Source: Selaginella moellendorffii (taxonomy: Eukaryota; Streptophyta; Lycopodiopsida; Selaginellales; Selaginellaceae). From it: DNA of 64,000 bases. The position numbers and the translations under genes are program-made. Positions 1 to 12,868 of the stretch are shown here, piece after piece. Positions within the stretch are counted from its first letter, which is position 1, and every line of letters starts with the position of its first letter. Under the pieces are notes generated by a model. It did no database searches. It worked only from the letters and a program-made list of their open reading frames with translations, and was not told the DNA's origin. The stretch is from positions 490,099 through 554,098 of the forward strand of contig NW_003314320.1 in the NCBI RefSeq assembly GCF_000143415.4, in the 5' to 3' direction.

Positions 1-387
1 GGAGACGCACGCTTTGGGCTTTCACCCCTTGACTCGTATTAGTATTTGGACTTAGTCTCTGGCTCGATCTCGGACCCGATTTCGGATCCGACTTCGAACT
101 CAGTCTCGGACTTGATCTCGGACTCGATCTCGGACCCAATCTCGGACTCGCACCTTGGACTCGGTCTCAGACCTGATTTGGATCTCGGACTCTGTCTCGA
201 ACTTGGTCTCGAACTCGGTCTCCGATTCGGCCTCGGACTCGATCCCGGACTCTATCTCGAACTCGGTCTCAGAGTCGGTCTTGGACTCAATCTTCAACTC
301 AGTCCCATCCGATGAACTCTTTGTCATTTCGGTCATGCTTTCGGGGATCCTTTAGCCTACGACATCTCGGGGAGTCGGTTCCTTACA
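1..387 (-). mobile_element. Partial LTR of the same Ty3/gypsy family (element 3)
   Basis: This stretch matches the LTRs at 57373-58267 and, inverted, 52635-53782. It holds the 5' part of a minus-oriented LTR, ending at the terminal bases ccttaca (381-387). The bases to its right do not resemble the polypurine tract that follows the LTR at 58267, so this is either the 5' LTR of a minus-strand element whose body lies off the left edge, or a solo LTR. It is cut by the window edge. Confidence 0.85.
48..310. repeat. GACTCG-rich minisatellite inside the LTR
   Basis: Short 6/12-bp units built on tcggactcg and tctcgaactcgg repeat imperfectly. They leave open frames rich in Ser-Asp on one strand and Glu-Ser-Thr on the other. 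These frames are repeat artefacts and not supported genes. Related blocks lie in the other LTR copies. Confidence 0.8.
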
Positions 388-3179
388 ATATGAAGTCTAA
401 ACACTAACAAGAAGAATGACATGGAAAATCAAGCTCTAAGGAAAATTCCTTATAACTTAACATAATAATGCCACTTCCACTAACACAAATGCTAGTGATG
501 TCAATGCCTCAACTACACATCTTCTCTATCCAACATTCTACTCCAAGTGCTAATAGATCAACTGATGAGCTATAGCAAATGAATGCTACAACCCTTTTCC
601 AACACCTTATGGGCAAACCCTCAAGGAAACAACATACCAACTCAAGCTTAACACAATGGACCACCATCAAGAATCTAGTCAAAGCTACTACAATAATACT
701 ATATGTAAGTAGACTAGCTTCACCATCAACTACTTTGGGGTTGATCATTGTTTAACCAAGCAACTTCATAAACACATTGTTCATCATCACATGGATATGA
801 TATAAAAATCACAATGTCTTGATCATCAATCAAGTAATATCATGAGCAACACCCATATCATTACTTCAAAGGTTTATGTGAGCATTAAGTGCCAACTCGA
901 TTCGACAAAATACAACATAAATGCCACACTCTACCAATAGAAACTTACAACACCTAACACCACTCACAACATGGACAAGCTCATATCACTCTTTTTTCGA
1001 CTAAACTCAAAACTAATCTAACACCAAGTTACTCAATGAGCAATAACAAGGTTCCCCGGAAAAGAATTGAGCATTGCAACCCAACTGATCTTGATTTAGT
1101 CTTGGTGGCCCTACTCCGTGGCTAAGGATGGTGATGTCCAACTTAGTTGTTTAAGGTTAAAATGTTGGTACCCCTTACTATAGCTTTGTTTATGAGGAGG
1201 TTTTGTACCAATATGAGTCCATCTCATGGTCTTCACTTTAGTTTCGGCTGAGTGTTGATTATGCATAAATAGCCTCTTCAAGAGATGCTCAGAGCTATTG
1301 GTTAAATGTGTTGGTGAGCTTATTGCAGTTGAGTTGGATTCAAGTAGTCATTTAATTCGTGCTCATTCATGAATCTTTATCTTATACTTGAAATATTACT
1401 TTCATGTTGGACAAGTATATAACTTGATGACAAGAGTTGATGTTTAGGTCTTGTGAAGGTAAGTTGAAGAGTGATTGTTAATTGCATTGCAAACTAATGA
1501 TTATTTGTAAACTTTATCAAGGATTGTTAACACTTGCTTCACTCGATGAAGATTTATCAATGATAAGTTTGCTTTACTGGATAGTGTTGCGAAGGATCAT
1601 GTTGTTAAACTTACATAGGTTTTCCATGTTGGCATGTTGACTTTACCTCTATCGATATCATTTAGATATGTTTAGTCTGTAGTGTTGGATTTCATGGAGT
1701 TTTAGATGTGGTGATTTACTCCTTGAGGAAGTGTTATTTGTAACTGAGTTTTGATAAAGGATTGGTCTTGAATACTAAGTAAAGTATCTTCAACCTCAGT
1801 TAACTTAGTTGATAGGGAGTTTTGAGTGGTGATTCACTTGTGTTTTCTTCTAGTTTTGTTAAAGTGTTGATGGCATTGAAGTTGTCGTTGACATTGTTGA
1901 GATTTGAGTAAAATGAAACGTCTTTATGAAAGATTGATGTCGAGTTTCATTAGTTTAGATGAATATAGTATTAATGATTTGGCTATGGCTTTGTGTTATT
2001 AGTATTCATGCATTTGCTAGTTAGCAATTGTGTTGACGTTCAAATGAACTAAGTGGCAAGTTGAGCTAATTGTGTTTTATATTTAATTAGGGTTGAGGTT
2101 TGGCTTTTCCTTGAAAAGTGATTTAGTCGTGGATAATACTAACTTTACGAGAAGAAGAGTTAGTAATTGATATTAAAGTGATTGAATCCTTGTTAGATTT
2201 AGTTGGAATATATCAATCATTAATGATTTCTCTTAGGCTTGTTATGAAGTGAGTTACATCTTGTTATAGATGGATTCATGGAGGATCGTTTAGTGTTCAC
2301 TTATTGAGCATAGCTTTATTGCGCTTGGCTTTTGGATTGATACAGATATACTCTTCATTAGCTTTGCATTATGAAGTTTAGCTTATGGATGTGTTGAGAA
2401 GGATATTATGGACTGTGCCATGATTTCTTTTTTAGCATTAAAGTTAGTTCATGCGAAACTTGTGATCATTATTAAGCAAGACTTGGCTATAGTCTTCTTC
2501 AAGCTTTTGGTTCCTTGAGTTTTCATGCTTATGGTCCATTTGTTAGAAGTTGTTGGGGAAGGCATTTTTAGCTCATTAGCTTCAATGTTGAAGTTAGTAT
2601 TTGCATCTAGCAATCATTGATAATGATAACTATCATCTTAGGATAGTTGGTTGTTCTCATTAAAAAATATTTGTTTAGTTGTTATTAATGTAAAATAATA
2701 TGCCATTCTTTGGGATGGTGGATTCTTTCTTTAATGATGATTATGCATCACTCTTTTAATAGGAGGATTGATGATCTTCTATGATAGTTAGTTATGCTAT
2801 TTGATGGCTTGTGGCTTTTCCCAATACTACATGTACTTTGTGGTTTGCTCTGGATTGGTCTCTTGGGTTTGAGATATCAGTAGGATGTTATTGACACTTG
2901 CTTGCGCAACTTTGGTTCCTTAGTATTATTGACTAGAATCTATTCCGATTGACTAGTGTGATAGTTGGCATGAACAAGTGTTTGTTAGTCTTACCGCATT
3001 CATTTAGTTTTGTTAATTGTTCCTCAAGTTAGATCTGATAGATTTGGATGTTATTTCCTTCGGGTGATACATTCGCGAGCATTCTACTTGCTAGTCGATG
3101 ATACTTTGTGTTCTTTGAATTATCTTTTGTAAGTTGTTTAACATACTATCTATAATCTTTGGTAGTTAAGTTTTATCAT
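388..3179. other. AT-rich intergenic DNA, no supportable gene
   Basis: Both strands are broken by frequent stops and only short, compositionally poor open frames occur. I recognise no protein motif or RNA gene. The stretch may be decayed repeat sequence. Confidence 0.6.
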
Positions 3180-4560
3180 TGAGTTTAATCTTTGAGTTTA
3201 GGCCAGTATAGGCAGATTGGCTTCGGCACTTCATGTGCATGATGAAATCTCTAGTCATGGGGTAGCTACTGTCGACTGGTCATATCACCCACCTTTCTGT
3301 CGATGTTCCTTATTCCGTTAAAAGGGCATGACTGTGTAAACAACTCTAATTGCCTGTTTATAGTAGTCTATCTAAACCTCACCGACAGGTTTGGTTTGTT
3401 TGCTCAGAAGGGTTGGGGCCTCTAGCTTCTCTCTCTATGTCTCTACAGGCAGGAGCGTATCACACTTTTGTAAGTTGGGTGACAACCAAAGCAGCAAAAG
3501 TGGCTAACTCTATTGGTCATTTCCTTGTCGGCAACGGCCGGAAGGTGTCTGAGTGGGTAGTGCATCCGTTTTAGACAAAGAGGTTACCCTAACTTGTTTA
3601 AGTTGCTGCATTTTTCACATCGTGTGAATACCGTAAACTTTTTCTAGAGTTGTTTCCTTGGAGGTATTCTAGACTGGAGTATGCATTGATGAGGACGTCG
3701 ATCTTCCCTAGGGGGGGAGAGTATCGCAAATGTGACTTCGGGTATTGAAAGTTACCTATCGACCAGTCCTTACGAACACTCTTTCCTTATTGCCACGATG
3801 GCAAGAGGTCGGTATTGCTGGTTCCCTTTATCAGCCCCTCTTGTTCAAGTGTTAGTTTATTAAGTTTAGCACCTATAGAACTAATTTGAGGCATAATTTA
3901 GCTCCTGCTTGCGTGTCTATCCTTGTTTTTCATTTGGCTTGGGTCTAAGCCCAAGTTCCACACCATGCTACCTGGTGGAGTACTCATGTCCTTGCGTTAG
4001 AACACAGGTATGCTGAAATAATGCTAGATTCCGTTTGGCTCTATTTTGTGTATTGGTCCTGGCATTGGGATGTTGAATACTCTAGAACTGTTCCAAGTTG
4101 ATCCGTGCCTCTGTCCCTTCGCTCCTTGGGCTATACGCTTGGGAGTTGCTTTGTGGTCCGGTTCCTTTGCTCCTTAGCTTCATGCTTGGGAGTTTGGCAC
4201 CGTTCCTTCGTACAATGGCCTAAGGCCTTGAAACTCAGGTTCCACACCACTGTCCTTTGGACACGTGGCATGTGTCACGTGGCATATGACACATAGCATA
4301 TGGAGGGTTTAGGTTTTTCTTCGTAGTGTTATCCTATAGTAAATCACCATAGGATAAAGGGTCAAAACCACATGTGTTATATTGCACCACTTAATGAAGG
4401 AACAAATCTAAACTCTTGAGCTTCCAGCCAAATAATGAAAGAACCGAAGCATAGAGTGACTCTTGAATATTCAATTCAAGGAATGAAGGGATAGAAGTAT
4501 GGAGTGAGTTGGAATAGTCCTAGAGTTTTGGGCATGGCTTTCACCCTTAGTCACTTGGAG
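3180..4560. other. Less AT-rich block, possible old LTR-element remnant
   Basis: This block is more GC-rich than its flanks. A purine run (agggggggagag) at about 3711-3721 is followed by several hundred bases without long open frames, as an LTR after a polypurine tract would look. No matching second LTR or pol remnant was found, so the call is speculative. The open frames at 3350-3574 and 4105-4296 have no recognisable domain. Confidence 0.2.
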
Positions 4561-7500
4561 TTAGTCTCTGGGATTAACTTGAATTTTTTTAAATATGGAA
4601 TGGTTTTAAATTGCAAATTTAGATAGGGAATTAATAAGATAATTTCTACATTCCATAGATATGCCAAATTAACAAATCTAGACACTTTCCATAAATAGCA
4701 ATTGAGATTAAATGGAACTAACATAAAGTGCATGGTAATAAGAGTGTTATAGCGGATACAGTAAACTATCATTTAGCAAATATTGAGGGACCAAGCTCAA
4801 TATTATAAAAGTTCCCAACACTAGCAAGTGCAAGCCACTATATAAATTTCTCATATTGGGTTGAGTATGCCCAACAAGAAACATATAAGAGTTTCTACTT
4901 TGTTTATCTGGCATATATATGATGACCAATTTTTCAACTAACTTAACTGGAGACTGAAAGGGTTTAGCAATATTGATGTCGTGCCATCATGGTAGTAAAG
5001 AAAGAATATCCAAAAGAACTTGTCGATAGGTAATTTTACCTACAGTCACATTTACGACAAATTGCCAGTAGTGTTGGAAGTGGTTTTGAATCATGCTCTC
5101 TATGGACATTAAAGTTCCTACCATAAGTATATTTCTCTATAAATGTCGAAATTCATACTATTAGTATAATTCCTTACTACAAATCTTTGTTATTGAAGTC
5201 TATCCTTCCAAGTTTTTAAAAAGACATAGAGGAAGAGAAGGAAGATGGCATTCCATCTAATTTTAGTGACTTAAACTTTAGTTTAAGTGTTTATATTAAT
5301 AATGTTACTTTCCCAGAGCTTTGGCCATTTTCTAGTTATATGTTTCTAGACCTTTTGTCATTCTTTGCAATTAAGAGGATTTAGTAGTCCGGCCACATTT
5401 GGCACCTAGATGCATCTGAAGATCCTTAAGACTAAGATCACTACTTATGCTATTTTAGAATTTTGAAGTCAACACTTTATAAATACGTATCTTAACAATC
5501 TAAATTGGAGAGGTGTATATTACAAGGTACCACCCAAAAAGGTACTTTATTATATCTGTAATAACAATGCCATAAATCATGGTGGCACAAATTAGGTGGA
5601 TCTAATTATCGAACTAAAGGATATTAGTTTAACCAATGCAAAATTTAGGAGGTTTGAGCTAATTATAACTCAGCCAGACTACAACAAATGCACTTGAATA
5701 ATAGATTCATAAGAAAAAAGAGGCTTATACACTATATAGCAACAATATCAAACATCTCCTTGTTATTTATGCTCTCTATACCAATGCAATTGCAAAACTT
5801 ATGTTTCAACCACTACATTTATGAAAGAATTTTGATGTCTTTTTGTGCATTTAACTCAAGTGTCATGATGGCATATTGTAGAATAACAACACTACAATAA
5901 GTGAAGTTAAAGCTATTTTGGGTGTTTAACTAAATAGTATTAGTGGTGTCAAGCCACTAGTATTAATGCTTGAGTAGTTAATATATAAAGATCAACTCAA
6001 TTTTCAATAGCAAAATGTTTAATTGATTTACCCTAAGTTGTTAAATAATTCCATAGGAGTAAGTGGAGTGGAATTTCTTCCCTTTGGAAAGGCATGTCAT
6101 GGTCTTTAATGCCTTTACTATCACTATTATACACTAACACTCATAAATTGAAAAATGAAAGTAAGGTTTATATGTGTTAACACTTTTTACCAATCATATG
6201 GCTAAGTGTTATTACCTTTGGTGAAAATGATCTTGCTATAACTTTTTAATATGGTTTATCCTCACCATCACCTTAGTCTTCGCTTTAGTGATGTTTATAT
6301 TTTTTTGTTTTAAAAAAGTTTCTTCTATTGGTGGAAAAATGTTCTTCCCTTTATTCACAAAGTCATCTTCGTTAATGATCTCATTTTGGTTTAATTCTTA
6401 TGCAATTACCCTTGGGAGAAATGGGCTTATCACTAAAGAGTCATTATTTGTAGTAAAAAATGTTTGTAATATCTAAATTACAAGGACAATAACATATATT
6501 TATAAGAAGAAGATTTGATCAAGAAAATGGCCAATAGAGTAGAGATAGATGCAAATAGGCTATTAGTATCAACACTAACTAAATTTATATGAACACATAT
6601 CATAGTTAATGTTAATGCCAATGCAACCAATTAAACACCACTATGGGCTTGGGGCATCTAGACTTGCTTGTTCTAGATGCTTAGGCTGCTACTTTTTAGA
6701 AAAGAGGGAGAGGAGAAAGAAATATATTATAAGTTTAGCATATGTTGCAATATATGCAATATTAGACAATACTTCACTTACTCAAACACAATTAGGAATT
6801 GTAGGTGATAGCATAGTACATGCTCAAGCCCAAGTCCAAGCAAGCAAGAGCCTATGCATATGCTAAAAGTTTAGTATGGGGTGTTAATGGTATCAAAGTT
6901 AAAGTCCCCATTGTTGATTTTGGCAAATTGAGTAGATGGTTGGTTGTCAAGGGTAATTATATATTACCCTTGAATATGAAATATCAAGTGGTTGATTGCA
7001 TACTCACTATGCATTTTCTTCATAATGTCTATTATTATAAAGGTGGGTTCATGTTTCGAGCTTGCAAATTTATATAATTAAGGACGACCTAACCACCATC
7101 ATAGCTATAATGCTTTTGCTTAGGCAACAATTTTATGATTATAAGAGTGTGTGTTACAAGCCTCTAAGTTGTTTGTGTGGTAATTGAGCTCTCAACTCAT
7201 CCAGTTAAATCCTCATATAACTCAGCAAAAATAAACCATTAATGAAATTATATATAGTGTAATTATAAAATGAAATCACTTTATTTGAGGCATATGTGGA
7301 CTCACATAGAAATCCTAATAATTATGGTTTGTGTTAAGTACAGCCAAAAACAATTTCGCCCATTAGATCATCCTTCTATTATTATAAATGTATATTTTTA
7401 TTTTAGGTTACAAAGGCCTAGTTTTAAACATTGTTGAGAGCTCAATGTAACCAAGGAAAATAAAATATATTAGAATAAACATAACTATTATTGCTTTAAA

Positions 7501-8810
7501 GATTATCTTTGATAAAATTACACCTTCCACGTTAGAGAAAAATGGTTCATACATATCTTCAATAATTTTTCCATTAACAACCAACATGATAATCCTACAT
7601 AAACACAATTTATGAGGAATTCTTTCAATTTGTTGCTTGAGCTCTTGTTTCATTAGTTAAACTAAATTTGTAGGAACATGAAATAACTTGAAGTAGTCAC
7701 CATATTGATAGGGACAGACTTCATAAAGATTCTAAGTTGCAACCCATATCCTTCATGAGGTATTAAGCGAAGATACAATATATACTCTGCATGTGCTATA
7801 GATTAGATATGTTAAGAATTTTTAATTCTTTTGTAGACTCAAAAAAGTGTTTATAAAACCATATTATGCACTCAAAAAGCTCTCTCCACAAATACTAAAT
7901 ATGCAAAACTCTAACACTATGAGTACATTGCTATATGTAAATGTTCTACATATAAAATTCTTAGCTGTGGATCCCAATATTGGACCATGTCCCTCTCCAC
8001 CTCATTATACTATATGGTATTATTGTTTGAGATGTGTATTGTTGCTTAATGAATAGCTTGTATGTATGTATTATGGGATTTTTTAAAGGTAGCCAACAAG
8101 CTACAATATAATGAGTCACATCACAAATAATGACATATATATATATATATATATAACCATAACTTATAAACGTGAATGAATGTGTTATTATATATGATTA
8201 TAAGAAAGCAAAAATAGAAGAATACTTATAGTTTATATAGCAAGTGATTCATAATTAATTTAGTATTCCTAATGTGGGTGGGAGGTGTGGGAGTTATGGA
8301 GAACATAGCACAAATTTAAGAAGAAGGTAAAAAATAAAAGGGAGGGGCACTGCCAAGTCACTTTTGGAACAATATATTGTTTAATGGGAATTCTCATGTA
8401 CTAGCCTAGCCTCAGCCACTTTATCTTCCCCCCATGCAATGTTTTCTTGTATTCTTTATCACATAGGCTTTGACTCAAGATAATTGATTCAAGCTTAATT
8501 CATCTTTTTAGTGGCAGAGAGCAGATAGAGGACAATTTCCCTTGGTTGTGCCTAGCAATTTAATTGCATATACCAAGTGTGTATACCAAGAGAAATTGTT
8601 CTTGTTCTTGGTTGAGAAAAATTTGCTACTTTAGGCTAGTTCCCTGGAACAAATTTACTTAATCTATAATACTATACAATTGAAACCCCTAGCTGCTTAC
8701 AATCCTCTTCAATGAAGAAGAAGTTTATCAATCTTTCTCTTAAGCTCTGAGTAACATATGATTGCTACACTGGGCTGGAGGAAATTGGTGGGATGCATTA
8801 GTTTGACCTT
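4561..8810. other. AT-rich intergenic DNA, no supportable gene
   Basis: Short open frames occur (for example around 5688-5900 and 6609-7077), but they are low in complexity and match no motif I know. I see no splice-linked coding series. The last few hundred bases presumably hold promoter sequence for the tRNA and ARP6. Confidence 0.6.
8135..8155. repeat. (AT)n microsatellite
   Basis: An uninterrupted run of about ten AT dinucleotides within AT-rich intergenic DNA. Confidence 0.95.
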
Positions 8811-8883
8811 GCCGTCCTAGCTCAGCTGGCAGAGCACGTGGCTTTTAATCACATGGTCGTGGGTTCGAACCCCACGGACGGTA
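8811..8883 (+). tRNA. tRNA-Lys (anticodon UUU)
   Basis: A 73-base cloverleaf. The acceptor strand gccgtcc pairs with ggacggt (one G-U pair) followed by discriminator A. The D arm is gctcagctggcagagc, the anticodon loop cttttaa reads UUU, and the T arm is cgtgg-gttcgaa-ccccacg. The anticodon stem has one A-C mismatch at its outer pair. There is no intron and no encoded CCA, as expected for a eukaryotic nuclear tRNA. It lies 41 bp upstream of the ARP6 start codon on the same strand. Confidence 0.95.
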
Positions 8884-8893
8884 ACATCCTTTG

Positions 8894-8898
8894 TTTTT
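8894..8898 (+). terminator. RNA polymerase III T-run after tRNA-Lys
   Basis: A run of five T residues about 10 bases past the tRNA 3' end fits the normal Pol III stop signal. It sits about 26 bases before the ARP6 start codon. Confidence 0.6.
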
Positions 8899-8924
8899 AG
8901 GGTTTTTCTTTTAGGTCTCCTTTC

Positions 8925-10609
8925 ATGGACGACATTCTCGTCCTCGACAACGGCGGGGGTTTTGTCAAGGCGGGTATCGTCGGCACGCATGACGATCCAA
9001 TCGTCGTCCCCAACTGCCTAGCTCGCCCACGCGGCTCCAAGAAATGGATAATCGCCGATCAGCTGGAGAAATGCGACGAGATTCAAGGTATTTCTCTCCG
9101 CCGTCCCTTCGATCGCGGCTATCTCGTCCACTGCGATGCCGAGAAGGAGGTCTGGGACCGTGTCTTCAAGGCGCTCGTTAAGGTTCGCCCGCCGGAGACG
9201 GCATTGTTCCTCGTCGAGCCCCCTTTCACTCTGGGTTCCATCCGCAAGAACACCGACGAGCTCGTGTTTGAGGAGTTTGGATTCCAGAGCCTCTTCGTCT
9301 CTCACGCCGCGCCGCTGGTCCACTTATACGAAGCAAATCGGAGGCCCAAGAGCAGGCTGGCTCTCGGGAATTGCAGCTTGGTGGTGGATTGCGGATTCTC
9401 CTTCACGCACGCCGTGCCAATCGTGCAAGGATTTCCAGTCTACCATGGCATCAAGAGGATCAATCTCGGCGGCAAAGCTCTCACGAATTATCTCAAGGAG
9501 CTCGTTTCCTACAGGGCCTGGAATGTCATGGACGAGACTTATATCATGGAGGATGTGAAGCATTCACTGTGCTTTTGCTCCAAGAATGTTCTTGGCGACC
9601 TCGACGTGGCAAGGTGGTGTTCTCGATTTAAAGCTTTTCGTCTTGTTTTGACACAGTGGTGGATTCAGGAAGAAGGGACGGGAGAACTATATCCGCTGCC
9701 AGTACGTTCTTCCGGATGGTGTCAAGAACAAACGTGGATTTGTCAAGGATCCCGCTGCCGCTGCCGCTTATTTTTCCAAGCAAGGTGGAGAGAAACAGGG
9801 AGAAGAGAAAGAAGAGGCCCAAGCTCCGATGGATGTTGATGCCGCTGTGGACGAGGCTGCGGAAGCTTCAGATCCAAATCGACGAAATGCTATTCCCGTT
9901 GGTGATGATCAGGTAACTTGGAACTTCCTTTCTTTTGTTCTTTGACTATCTCTGGATGAATTGGACAGGAACTTACACTGACCAACGAGCGATTCATGGT
10001 GCCCGAGATGTTGTTCCAGCCCGCAGATCTTGGTATGGCCGTGAACTTTTCAGTTTTTTAGTGAAAAGCTGACACATCAGTGCTGCTTAATTGAAGGCAT
10101 GGAAGAAGCTGGGCTTTCCGAATGCATCGTCCGAGCTATCAACTCTTGCCACCCGGATCTTCATCCTTTGCTCTACTCCAAGTACATTTCTTTACGCTTT
10201 GAAGTGCTGTTTAACCGAGTTTTTTACAGCATCATACTGACTGGAGGATGCGTCCAGTTCCCATTTTTCAAGGAGAAACTGTAAGGATCTCAAAGTTTCT
10301 TCTTTGAGACATTCACAAACTTCCCTGTTCTTCCATTTTGTGACACAGGGAAAGCGAGCTCAGACCTCTGGTACCTGATGAATACAACCTCAATATCCAA
10401 CTCACAGACAGGTTAGCTTCAAATGAAAAAAAGGACTAAGGGGGATTTACTCTGCCTCTGTTTTTACTTGCTTGTGTAGTCCGATCAAAGCTCCATGGTA
10501 TGGAGGAGCCCTGCTAGCTTCTAGTCCTGAGTTTCAAGGCTGCTCGGTGACAAAGAAACAGTACGAAGAGGAGGGCTCTCACAGGTGTCGGTGGAGATTC
10601 TTGCAGTGA
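8925..10609 (+). CDS. ARP6: Actin-related protein 6 (SWR1 chromatin-remodelling subunit)
   Basis: ARP6 is a nuclear subunit of the SWR1 complex, which exchanges H2A for H2A.Z. I read seven exons: 8925-9613, 9669-9912, 9969-10032, 10097-10181, 10230-10280, 10349-10411 and 10480-10609, all with GT-AG introns of 48-68 bp, giving 441 aa. Family landmarks in order are the N-terminal LDNGGGFVKAG, then SLVVDCGFSFTHAVP, LGGKALTNYLKELVSYR and NVMDETY, then YVLPDGV, NERFMVPE, LFQPADLG, ECIVRAINSCH, ILTGG, and a C-terminal RCRWRFLQ. An acidic stretch rich in Glu, Gln and Ala around residues 255-305 is longer than I expect in seed plants. Its stop lies 122 bp from that of the converging gene on the other strand. 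Confidence 0.95.
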
Positions 10610-10731
10610 GTGGATCGCTCCAACTCCGTGAAAAGCTCTACGGTGTTTTCAAGGCTGCCGAATCGGTAGGACAAGGAAAGAAATATCATCTCAGAGGTAA
10701 GAAATTTTTGCAGTGAAAATCCAACGTAAAG

Positions 10732-11536
10732 TTAGTCTCTAACCAAGCACGATTCGTAGAAGATCGGGCGGGCATGCCAGCCTTCGGCTACTGTGAGCAC
10801 CATTATTACATCGTCCGTGATGTCTAGCTCCTCGGAAACCTCTGAAAGAAAATCACAAGGTTAGAAACAAAAGGAATTTTTCTAAAGTTTTGTGAGGGGC
10901 GCATGCCTTTGTACTGGGCCTGGAGAAGCTTTGCAGTGGTCGTCGTCTCGCACCACACATGAAGAACACACTGGGAGAAGCTGTGCCTGTCCGTCACTCC
11001 ATGCCTCGCCACAACCTGTGAGGGATGAGAGATTTAGCAAAGTTCCAAGAGTAGAAAAATTTCGCTTTTACCAGTCCAAAGAGTTTCTTGTAGAGCAGCC
11101 TGTAAGCCATCTGCGGGGAGAAGTCTTCCGGATTCGGGTAAGACATCGCCCTGGTGACCGAAACTCCGACTCTCTGGCCATACAGGTTGCAAATGTAATC
11201 CACCTTCTTCCAGTTCATGGCGCAGTACTCCACCTCCATCTCCGTCACCACGTCCGTGGCTTTGAACTTCCTCACGAAATACTCCACCGAGAGGGACTGC
11301 ATGCACGAGGAGTCCATCGCCAGAAACGACTATAAAACAGAAAATATGATAACATATATTCTTGTACTTACCTCAGAGATGGTAGACGTTCCCCCGGCAT
11401 TGCTTTCAGTGGCCACGCGCATGGCATCTCGTCCCAGCCCGAATTTCACGAAGGACGAGAACGCCTCAAACCTTCCAACGAAAACTTGCCTGCGCTTGGC
11501 ATCTCCCACGGCAGTAGTAGCAGTAGCAGCAGCAGC

Positions 11537-11567
<31 letters not shown>

Positions 11568-12475
11568 ACTTGTGCTACTTCTGTTACTTCCGGCGATGTC
11601 TCGAACAAATCCGCCGCGGAAGATGCCTCGTCGAAGCTTGGAGGAGTAGAGGGTCTCCTGTGCTCCGCAAGAGCTAGCGTGAGCAGCAGATTCTCCTTCA
11701 GCGGCGAGATGACGACGAAGTCCTTGTTGAGCATGAGATAGACAGGGGGCAAGTAGCCGGATGGTGGTGGTGGTGGCGCGGAGAGGGCCCCCTTCCCAGC
11801 ATCTCGGCTCGCAAAACCATTCGGCTCCTCCGGCGATGATGGATTGGAAGAGTTGTCAAAGGCAGCTTGGCGACACCTCTTTTGTTGCTGCTGCTGGTGC
11901 GAGGAAGGCATGAGAATGGGAGGCAGCCGCATCCATCCTTTGCCACTGCTACCACCACTCTCAATTCCAAGTCTCCTCCCTGCTAGCGAGAATCCATCTC
12001 CTCCATTTCTTTCATCTTCTCCTCCCAGCTGTTGGCTTTGCTGAGTGGGACCTTTGGTGCCTAGAATATCCTCGCGCTCATCCGCGATGCGAGTAGCCAG
12101 GGAATTACGCTCTAAAACGCCGCTAAACCTCTCTTGTTGCCGCGGAGCGAGCGATGGCCACTGCGAGTCACCGAGACTAAACCTGGACGTGGATCTCCCG
12201 AAATTTCCCTGCCAGGGGCACGATTCTGCCGCCCAGGAGCACGATTTCTCCCGGAATTCGCAAGCCCCGGGGAGCGACGGCCACGCCGTGTAATCCTCGC
12301 GCTCCAGGGGATTCCTCTGCCCGATGGCCGGAAATCCATGGATTTCGAGGCCGTTTCGAGCGTTGTCTCCATGGCCGCGGCCTACCTCGTCATCCTGGAG
12401 CTCGCTGAACAAGCCGGCGGCATCCAAGAACGGAGGAATTCGAGTTCCGGGTTGTGGAAACCCGTCCCTGGACAT
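10732..12475 (-). CDS. Conserved plant protein of unknown function (possible nuclease-like fold)
   Basis: Four exons are readable: 12475-11372, 11329-11072, one starting at 11015, and a last one ending in the stop at 10732, giving about 530 aa. The N-terminal two thirds are low in complexity with an Ala tract. The conserved part runs from VFVGRFEAFSSFVKFGLGRD through the region with EMEVEY and DYICNLYGQRVGVSVTRA to the block ending in LHVWCETTTTAKLL. From memory, plant proteins of this type are sometimes labelled restriction-endonuclease-like (AHJR-like). I could not confirm that fold or any activity. The third intron may use a GC donor (see findings). It starts 393 bp from the divergent RNase H gene. 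Confidence 0.75.
11507..11572. repeat. Coding CAG/CTG-type trinucleotide repeat
   Basis: An agc/agt repeat run. On the minus strand, within the preceding gene, it encodes a broken poly-Ala tract with a few Thr and Val residues. Such a tract is prone to length variation. Confidence 0.9.
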
Positions 12476-12868
12476 TTACCGTGGATTTGTTGTTGGTGTT
12501 CTTGGTGTTCTTCATCGTGCTGTTCTTCGCTGCCTCGAGCGCGCCCTAGCGAAATCTTGCCCTCCTAGAACATGGCGCCTTCTCTTTCCCCACTACTACT
12601 CTGAAAGCCTATTTTTCCTACCTTGGAGTTTTCCCTCCGGTGGAAGGAAGCAGCCCTCCACCGTTGGATGGCGAAAGGGCGCCGGTGAACCGACGGCATC
12701 GCGCGGGAGAATCTAACGGCGCTGGTGAAGTAGGATTTTGCCCCGTTAAACGTGGATACTCGAATATTCTATATTCGCATTTATTGTTAGGGTTCTTCCG
12801 ATGAGGGGGAGATTTTAGCGCATCGGTGTAGCGCAAAACTCCAGCGATCGGCTGCGGGCTGTAGAGCG
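12476..12868. promoter_or_regulatory. Shared intergenic region between divergent genes
   Basis: This 393-bp spacer separates the start codons of the minus-strand conserved gene and the plus-strand RNase H gene, so it must contain both promoters and 5' leaders. I did not identify specific elements. Confidence 0.5.

Noticed and set aside
46-355. Ser-Asp-rich open frames in the LTR, with similar frames at 52667-53006 and 57914-58216
   Set aside because: They arise from the 6/12-bp repeat, begin at non-ATG codons, exist on both strands and vary with repeat number.
6609-7077. Two overlapping open frames of 85 codons
   Set aside because: Low-complexity, AT-rich sequence with no recognisable motif and no splice-linked neighbours.
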